Below, in pieces: positions 41,148-46,882 of a DNA stretch of 46,882 bases. Under the pieces are notes generated by a model. The model had not been told where the DNA came from and did no database searches. It was given only the letters and a program-made list of their open reading frames with translations. The stretch is taken from assembly GCA_029557915.1 (NCBI GenBank), contig JAKQHS010000196.1, positions 1 through 46,882 on the forward strand. Direction: 5' to 3'. Position 1 is the stretch's first letter. The number at the start of each line of letters is the position of its first letter. The stretch comes from Bacteroidota bacterium. GTDB lineage: Bacteria; Bacteroidota; Bacteroidia; Chitinophagales; Saprospiraceae. Position numbers and translations under genes: made by a program.

Positions 41148-42466
41148 AGGATAAAATAAGGATCGGATGCGGGGCCGGGTTTTCAGGAGACCGGCTCGAG
41201 CCGGCTGAAGTGCTGGTGAAGGAAGGCCGCCTGGATTATCTCGTTTTGGAATGCCTGGCGGAACGTACCATTGCCCTCGCCCAAAAAGCCAAAATGAAGG
41301 ATCCTTCCTCCGGCTATGACCCTTTGCTCGAGCGAAGGATCAGGTCCCTCTTGCCCCTGATCCCGGATAAAAAAGTAAGGCTGATTACGAATATGGGGGC
41401 TGCCAATCCCCTGGCAGCTGCAGATCGAATCATTCAAATCGCAAAGGAGACCAATACCAGGATCCAGGTGGCGGTGGTGACCGGGGATGATGTCCTGGAT
41501 CACCTGGAACCCGGATTATTGACTTTGGAGACCGGACAGCCGCTGAAGGCCATCGGGAAACTCATTTCGGCCAATGCCTATATGGGTACGGAAGGGATCC
41601 TTGAAGCGTTGCAAACGGAGGCATCCATTATCCTCACCGGCCGGGTGGCTGACCCTTCCCTTTTCCTTGCACCGATGATGCACGAATTTTTATGGCGGGC
41701 GGATGATTTTAGTTTATTGGGGAAAGGCACGGTGACCGGCCATCTGCTCGAATGTGCGGGACAGCTGACCGGAGGTTATTTTGCCGATCCGCTAAAGAAA
41801 CCGGTCCCCGGCATGGCTAAACTCGGTCATCCCTTTGCCGATGTTTACCCCGATGGTAAAACGGTCCTCGGTAAAGTCCCCGGCACGGGGGGCATGCTCA
41901 ACCTGCAAACCGTCAAGGAACAATTGCTCTATGAAGTGGTCAATCCACACGAATATTATACACCGGATGTGATTGCGGATTTTACCTCTGTCCGCTTGAA
42001 ACAGCTTGGTCCCGACCGGGTGGAAGTGATGGGTGGCAGTGGCAAATCAAAACCCTCTTCCTTAAAAGTCAGTGTGGGCTATCCCGCTTTTTATCTGGGC
42101 GAAGGGGAAATCACCTATGCCGGAGAAAATGCGGCAGGGAGGGCCCGGCTGGCAGCGGAAATCGTGAGCGAACGGCTATCCGGTCTTGTTCAGAATCTCC
42201 GGGTTGATCTGATCGGACTGGGTTCTGTCCATGGCACTGCCTTCAGGCATGCCGCAGAACCTTATGAAATCAGGCTCCGGATAGCGGGTAAAACGGAAAC
42301 CCAGGACCTCGCCCGCAGGATTGGTGAAGAAGTGGAAGCCCTCTATACCAACGGTCCTGCAGGCGGCGGCGGGGTGCGGAAAAATATAAATGAAGTGATC
42401 GGCATTGTTTCTGTTTTAATGCCGAGAGATCAGATTGTTCCAAAGGTAGAATTGAAATCCACATGA
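41144..42466 (+). CDS. AtuA-type (DUF1446) acyclic terpene utilisation family protein
   Basis: This 440-residue cytosolic protein is of the DUF1446/AtuA family: IRIGCGAGFSGDRLEPA at the N-terminus, LITNMGAANPLAAA, ANAYMGTEGILEAL, ILTGRVADPSLFLAP, ECAGQLTGGYFADP and PGTGGMLNLQTVKEQLLYEV. Some relatives belong to the acyclic terpene pathway, but the family is widespread in genomes without it and its reaction is unknown. ATG 41144 overlaps the transporter stop (ATGA), fixing the start; the frame upstream is a shadow. Confidence 0.9.
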   Translation: MKDKIRIGCGAGFSGDRLEPAEVLVKEGRLDYLVLECLAERTIALAQKAKMKDPSSGYDPLLERRIRSLLPLIPDKKVRLITNMGAANPLAAADRIIQIAKETNTRIQVAVVTGDDVLDHLEPGLLTLETGQPLKAIGKLISANAYMGTEGILEALQTEASIILTGRVADPSLFLAPMMHEFLWRADDFSLLGKGTVTGHLLECAGQLTGGYFADPLKKPVPGMAKLGHPFADVYPDGKTVLGKVPGTGGMLNLQTVKEQLLYEVVNPHEYYTPDVIADFTSVRLKQLGPDRVEVMGGSGKSKPSSLKVSVGYPAFYLGEGEITYAGENAAGRARLAAEIVSERLSGLVQNLRVDLIGLGSVHGTAFRHAAEPYEIRLRIAGKTETQDLARRIGEEVEALYTNGPAGGGGVRKNINEVIGIVSVLMPRDQIVPKVELKST

Positions 42467-42762
42467 AATTATACGATATCGCCCACAGCCGCGCGGGGGA
42501 CAAAGGAGATACGCTCACCCTTTCCCTGATCCCTTATGAGGAGAAGGACTTCGATTGGCTCTGTAAAACAGTCACGGTCGAAAAGGTGAAGGAACATCTG
42601 AAGGATACCGTTCGCGGTGAAATCATCCGATATGCACTGCCCAATATCTCTTCCCTGCTGTTTGTATGCCATCACGCGCTCTCCGGCGGCGTGACCACTT
42701 CCCTGGGTCTCGATGCTCATGGGAAAACCATGAGCAGCGCCCTTCTTGAAATGGAGATTTGA
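42463..42762 (+). CDS. AtuA-like ferredoxin-fold small protein
   Basis: This 99-residue protein has the pattern IAHSRAGDKGDTLTLSLIPY and LPNISSLLFVCHHALSGGVTTSLGLDAHGK, matching the small ferredoxin-fold domain that is fused to or encoded next to DUF1446/AtuA proteins. It lacks a cysteine cluster, so the fold name does not imply iron-sulfur binding. Overlaps the previous gene by ATGA and completes the operon. Confidence 0.87.
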   Translation: MKLYDIAHSRAGDKGDTLTLSLIPYEEKDFDWLCKTVTVEKVKEHLKDTVRGEIIRYALPNISSLLFVCHHALSGGVTTSLGLDAHGKTMSSALLEMEI

Positions 42763-42829
42763 AGGCCATGGTGTGGTTTTCGATTTTCCTTTCCGGGGCC
42801 GTTAATTTTGCAGCTGGGACTCCACCTTT

Positions 42830-45022
42830 TTACCGGACGATATGGATTTTTTTGATCGTCGTGCCGGAAACCGAGCTGAATTGAAGCAACTACATCCCCT
42901 GGCCGAGGCCTGCAGGTAAACCGATAGGGGTTTCAGCAGACGGGTGACTGACTTTCAGCACCTGCCTGCCATTCAGGTCCGTCAAAACAAGTTCTTTAAT
43001 AGCTTCTTCCGAGCGGATTTGAATAAATGAAGTGGCCGGGTTGGGGAATACTTCAGGTCCGGAGCGTGGCTTGCCATTCATCCTGGTAGGAATACACAGG
43101 GTGGAGGACTTGATTAATATCCTTGAGGTATAGGGCTGAAGGGTAAACGAACCGCAGAGGTCCTCCCCGGAAAGGTCTGTATATTTATTCGGGCCCAGCT
43201 TTATGGTCAAGGGATTATCGCTGGGATTGATAAATAGGGTATCGGTGGGTTTGGATGGATTCCAGCTGACCGTGTTGCTTTTACTGTGCTGGTCAAATCC
43301 GGTCGTGGATTTCCAGGTGCTAAAAGCCAGGCTGGTGGAGGGAGGCAGAAATGCAAAGAGGGAAGGGTTATAAGGCTGGAAATAGCAGTTGTAGTCTATT
43401 TCGCCCTGGTGGTACCCACCGGTATTGTCCAACATCCGGATGAGGTAATCGCCGGACGTTTTGACCATAAAATAATTATTCTTCACCGTCATGCCGGTCA
43501 TTGGTGTGGGAAGGATCGGGTTGCCGTTGAAATCCAGGCAATAATTGGCGCCATATACCACGTTTCCGGTCACTGTATTGTCATGGGTCCCGCTGTTGAG
43601 GAAAATGCCTCGCTGGGTCCGGTCGTAGATCGTATTTTCCTGGATGGTACAGCGGCTGACGCTAAAGTCTAAATAAATGGCCGGAGTGCTGAAGTGGGTG
43701 CCGGGTGGATTTCCTTCCGGGTTTCCATCGCTGAGGCTGATGAAATTATTCTGGTAAATATTGTATTGGGAACCGCTTCCAAAACTTTTTAATCCTGCGC
43801 CGTCGTTGTTGATCAACATGGCATTGCGGATGATATTCCGTTCGATCAGGTTGTATTTCCCATCCATGGCAATACCGCAATAGCCGGTGCTGTCGATGTC
43901 GTTGTGATGGATATGGCAACTGTCGACGAAGGCCCCTTTGATCGCGGAAAGATTGATTTCCTGGCCAATGCCGCTGTTCCGGAAAGGGCCGATATTCCGG
44001 AACGTATTGTGATGGATCCTGGCTCCGAATCCGGTACCATGGATAAATAGGGCCAGTCCGTCCACTTCCCTGAACGTGCAATTGCTGATTTCCGCATACC
44101 TTCCCTGGATGTCCACCCCATGTTGATATTGTCCCTCAAATCGGCACTGGTCGATTTTAAAATTTTCGTTTTCAGGATAAGGCAGGGCCACTCCGGATTC
44201 TCCTTGTTTTGCAAAGGCGATCTGGCTGATATGAAGCCCGGTCACCGATTTCGAGGGCAGGATCCCGTAAGCCCGCACCGTGACTTCACAAGTCATGGTG
44301 TTCGGATTGCCGGACACCGGTTTGTAATAAAGCAACTGGTTTATGGAATCGTAAACCCATTCTTTGCCTGTATTCAGGTAACTCAGATGACCGTAAAGAA
44401 AATAACCATACCCGGCCGTCGGTACGCGGAGCGTCGGATGGAGATAATTAATTTTATTGCCAGAAGCGGAAACAATCCCTGATTTCTCCCAACACCATTG
44501 CGCGGTATGCACGCATACCTGGGATTGGTTGAGTGTGGCCAGGTCCATGCTGCCAAGCGCGGCATCCTGGAGATAGTCGTTGGTGGCCTGGTCGACCGTA
44601 AGATAACTGCCCTCGTCCGGAAACCGGGCGAGTACCTGTTCTTTGTGATTTACAAAAAAGTTGAGCGCCTGTTTTGAAAACTTGACCTGGTAAATTCCAT
44701 CTTCCCCTGTCCATGAGGCCACCTGGTCGGCTCCGCTGATGACAGGAAGCTCCCCGGTGCCGTAGGCCGTAATCACCAGGTTTCGCCCCGCTTTCAGATT
44801 CATTTGTTCCCGGAAGGTATCTCCCCGCTTCAGGAAAATCGTATCGCCGGTGGCCAGCGAAGCTTTGGAGTTTACCGGGGAAAAGGATTTCCAGGGAGCA
44901 AGGGGGGAGGTGCCGGGGTTGGAGTCATTTGCCCGGATGTCGCTGGAGGAGATATAATAATTGGTTGAGGAAGCCTTGGGAGCGATAACCATTATGGTCA
45001 GAATCGGTAAAATGCGCAGCAT
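42830..45022 (-). pseudogene. Secreted right-handed beta-helix protein with T9SS sorting tail cut by an in-frame TAG
   Basis: The main frame (42890-45022) is a 710-residue secreted protein with an N-terminal signal (MLRILPILTIMVIAPKASS) and repeated parallel beta-helix coils (INLSAIKGAFVDSCHIHHND, NLIERNIIRNAM, NTVTGNVVYG), as in pectate lyase-like polysaccharide-active proteins. The end starts a type A T9SS domain (EVFPNPATSFIQIRSEE, LVLTDLNGRQVLKV) but stops at TAG 42892-42890 after GQGM. Reading through in the same frame gives LLQFSSVSGTTIKKIHIVR and then TAA at 42830, the missing final strands; the TAG stands where Tyr is usual (GMY). Thus a nonsense change, or a base error, removes about 20 residues of the sorting signal. 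Confidence 0.8.
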
Positions 45023-45183
45023 AGGAGAAAAGTCTTTGGCGCTTTGACTTTTCAGAAGGATGGAGGTTTAATTTAAAAACCGTTTATAATATTTGCAAAT
45101 GCTTTAAAATAGCACAGGAGTATCATGCTGTTGGAAGGAGTATAGGGGTTTCCCTGTGCGAAATCCCCGAAGGCCTTCACCCA

Positions 45184-45996
45184 TCAATGACCAGGACCAT
45201 TCATGAATTGAGTCCATCCGAAGAGGAGGACGGATTCAGTGGTATCCAATTCAGCAAGAAGGTCTTTCAGGGAATTGATTTTAAGCAGGTCCGCCAACCG
45301 TTGTTTGCCGTAAATGGTCTGCAGGTACTGGATCATGCTGCCGGAAAGCCCGTATTTGAAGGATCCTGTCCAAAAGTTTTCCAAATCTTCAGGAAGTTTA
45401 TGTTGCTCCAGGGCGGTCCGGACCTGTGCCAACCGGTCCTCATCACATTGGCCGGAAACATAGGCCGCCATTCCCTCCACAAACCAGTCCATGCCGGAGA
45501 GTTCGCTGAAATCCGGGCTTATATTCCGTTGGCCGTGAAAAACATGGACCAGTTCATGGATGATCAGCTTCCGGGTCTTGTCTTTGTCGGCAAAGCGGTG
45601 TTCACAGGATTCCCTTTCCCAGAGCAGGGGGGATATCATGTCCAGCCTGTAGGCGTCTCCGCTGGCAACCATCCAGCATTCAGATTTGAATTCGGGCAGG
45701 TTAAGCTGCTTTTGCCAGGCTGTTTCCAGGGAATGCCGGTCAGGATGGATGATGACTTCGAATGGTTTTTGAAAAGGGGAATTAAAAAAGGACTCCACCG
45801 ATTTTATTCCCTCATCGATAAGGCTAAGGTATTCGAGTTTATTGCATTCATCCTGAAGGGTGTAGTGGATGGTGTAGGCCGGGTATTTCTCCGTGATCCA
45901 ATCCGGAGCATCGGCATGAAGAAAACCACCCGCCAGTACAAAACCCAGAGTCAGGATGAAAGCCAGGGATTTGACGGATTGAATTAAACGTGTCAT
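45184..45996 (-). CDS. Exported gluzincin-type metallopeptidase
   Basis: This is a 270-residue protein from ATG 45996 (MTRLIQSVKSLAFILTLGFVLAGG, a Sec signal); the upstream extension to 46089 is unlikely. The zinc motif HELVH is at residues 147-151 and the third ligand Glu174 in WFVEGMAAYV, which places it among the peptidase MA-like gluzincins. Cys residues (51, 107, 131, 184) could form disulfides in the periplasm. It may cleave peptides or have a structural role. No partner gene is evident. Confidence 0.78.
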   Translation of the reverse strand: MTRLIQSVKSLAFILTLGFVLAGGFLHADAPDWITEKYPAYTIHYTLQDECNKLEYLSLIDEGIKSVESFFNSPFQKPFEVIIHPDRHSLETAWQKQLNLPEFKSECWMVASGDAYRLDMISPLLWERESCEHRFADKDKTRKLIIHELVHVFHGQRNISPDFSELSGMDWFVEGMAAYVSGQCDEDRLAQVRTALEQHKLPEDLENFWTGSFKYGLSGSMIQYLQTIYGKQRLADLLKINSLKDLLAELDTTESVLLFGWTQFMNGPGH

Positions 45997-46370
45997 AGAA
46001 TTTTTGATTACGGAGGTAAAATTCAGGGTCGGAGGGATCCGGTCGAAAGTTTTATCGGCAAATGCATGGATTCCCCTGATGAATCGCAAAAATTCCAGCC
46101 GAATGCCCAGCCTCCCTTTGAGATTTCTCCATTTTTTTACCTGTTAAGAAACTGCAGGAAATTGGGCCATCTACACATAACTTATAGAAATTCAATTTTT
46201 TATAAAGCCGGAATGAAGAGGAGATCCGTTTTCAACCGTGTACAATCGGTAACAAACGAAAGTAATCGATTAATGTCCGGCTAGGCCTGAGTGGAAGTGC
46301 ATATTTGCCTGACCGGGGCGAGGCTCCCGGTGAAACAATCCAAATTTTTTAAACAACTAATTTAAACGAC
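45997..46370. other. Gap upstream of ssb, no gene recognised
   Basis: This is a 374-base divergent spacer between the peptidase and ssb genes. It contains a small hairpin ACCGGG/CCCGGT near 46314-46334, close to the ssb start, which may be part of its leader. The open frame at 46066-46284 lacks coding character. No exact TAnnTTTG box was found. Confidence 0.4.
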
Positions 46371-46745
46371 ATGACACATGAAGCGAACAAAGTCCAATTG
46401 ACGGGCTTTCTGGGTAAAGAGCCCCAGACCAAACAATTTGAAAGTGGTTCTAAAAATGCCAGCTTTACCCTTGCCATCCACGACAATTATGCAGGCAAGC
46501 AGGGTAAAAAGGTCGAACAGACTCAATGGCACCAGGTGGTGGCCTGGGGCGAATTAGCCGAACAGGTTGAAAAAACCTTGCACAAAGGGAATAAAATTGC
46601 CCTCGAAGGAAGGTTGAACTCAAGGAACTACACCGCCAAAGACGGGACTACCCGGTACATCACTGAAATCATCCTCTCCCGTTTTGAAGTCCTGCCCAAG
46701 ACAGAACGGCTGGAAGTCACCGCATCCGCTTCCACGGAAATATAA
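46371..46745 (+). CDS. ssb: Single-stranded DNA-binding protein (short form)
   Basis: This is a 124-residue OB-fold protein. NKVQLTGFLGKEPQTKQFESG, FTLAIHD, WHQVVAWGELAEQVEKTLHKGNKIALEGRLNSRNYTAKDGTTRYITEI are all typical of bacterial SSB. The usual acidic C-terminal tail ending in DDDIPF, which recruits repair and replication proteins, is absent; the protein ends in TASASTEI. It may therefore be an accessory SSB. A second ssb start follows 91 bases downstream. Confidence 0.93.
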   Translation: MTHEANKVQLTGFLGKEPQTKQFESGSKNASFTLAIHDNYAGKQGKKVEQTQWHQVVAWGELAEQVEKTLHKGNKIALEGRLNSRNYTAKDGTTRYITEIILSRFEVLPKTERLEVTASASTEI

Positions 46746-46752
46746 ATAAACG

Positions 46753-46831
46753 CCGGCACCAGGTTCGCTGTGACCGGATCATTGGTTTTGGGTATCCAGG
46801 TTCACTGGATTTGGTGCCGGTTTTGGTTTTT
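46753..46831 (+). terminator. Long stem-loop between two ssb genes
   Basis: CCGGCACCA at 46753-46761 pairs perfectly with TGGTGCCGG at 46812-46820, and TTTTGGTTTTT follows. The loop holds a second hairpin ATCCAG/CTGGAT (46794-46799 and 46805-46810). It probably terminates the first ssb transcript, although the loop is longer than usual. Confidence 0.6.
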
Positions 46832-46836
46832 GCGAA

Positions 46837-46882
46837 ATGGAAAGGAAAATAAATAAGGTCACCCTGAGAGGTTATGTGGCCA
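46837..46882 (+). CDS. Second ssb gene, first 15 codons only (cut by window end)
   Basis: From ATG 46837 the frame reads MERKINKVTLRGYVA up to the end of the window. This is the standard opening strand of single-stranded DNA-binding proteins and aligns with NKVQLTGFLG of the preceding gene. Too short for further description; it suggests two tandem ssb paralogues. Confidence 0.7.
   Translation, partial: MERKINKVTLRGYVA

Noticed and set aside
46066-46284. 72-residue frame upstream of ssb
   Set aside because: Random-looking composition, overlaps the start region of the peptidase frame, no ribosome binding site.

Overview
The window looks like a chromosomal segment of a free-living Bacteroidota bacterium, possibly from the Saprospiria, Cytophagia or Chitinophagia side of the phylum. 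This rests on four things: Bacteroidota-type Rhs proteins with the DHLGNARVYF and GRWGQVDP motifs, a type IX secretion (T9SS) sorting tail on a beta-helix protein, several TAnnTTTG-type -7 promoter boxes, and many exported sugar-processing enzymes. No rRNA, tRNA, CRISPR array or phage genes were seen. The assignment is an inference; there is no 16S or other marker to confirm it.

Bases 1-4.7 kb hold a polymorphic-toxin (Rhs) locus: the 3' end of one large rhs gene with a distinct tip and overlapping immunity gene, a second N-truncated rhs cassette with a different, glycine-rich tip (broken by one missing base) and its immunity gene, and a third short rhs fragment. Core segments are nearly identical in DNA while tips and immunity genes are AT-rich and unrelated. 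A previously uncalled 57-residue ORF lies just after it on the minus strand.

From 5.4 to 27 kb lies a broad sugar-catabolism region. On the minus strand are a GRP-type sugar transporter, ribokinase and a Tat-type Gfo/Idh/MocA oxidoreductase. On the plus strand are a hexuronate-type MFS transporter, a mannonate dehydratase-family enolase, a DUF1080 (3-keto-glycoside hydrolase-type) protein, a hexulose/keto-gulonate-phosphate decarboxylase homologue, a zinc-type dehydrogenase without structural-zinc cysteines, an SDR and a xylose-isomerase-like TIM barrel. A second Gfo/Idh protein and a GH140-type apiosidase homologue sit on the minus strand between them. Together these suggest use of hexuronates and oxidised plant glycosides. 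A TacA/TacT-like toxin-antitoxin pair and a degenerate ISKra4-type insertion sequence interrupt the region, and an arsenate-reductase/MarC pair lies inside it. Three long intergenic zones (17.6-18.1, 21.3-22.6 and parts of 4.9-5.4 kb) contain repeats rather than genes.

From 27 to 39.8 kb the minus strand carries mixed housekeeping and stress genes: START-type and GNAT proteins, an exported nitrilase-family amidase, an SDR, YceI, a RhlE-type helicase, a three-gene operon (histidine kinase, response regulator fused to a cysteine-free thioredoxin-reductase-like flavoprotein, Crp-type regulator), an FMN reductase, a bifunctional glucosyl-3-phosphoglycerate synthase/phosphatase candidate, and an ABC exporter pair.

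From 39.8 kb a plus-strand operon of a CitMHS transporter and two AtuA-type proteins is translationally coupled by ATGA overlaps. The end of the window holds a T9SS-type beta-helix protein whose sorting tail is cut by an in-frame TAG, an exported gluzincin peptidase, one complete ssb gene and the first 15 codons of a second ssb.
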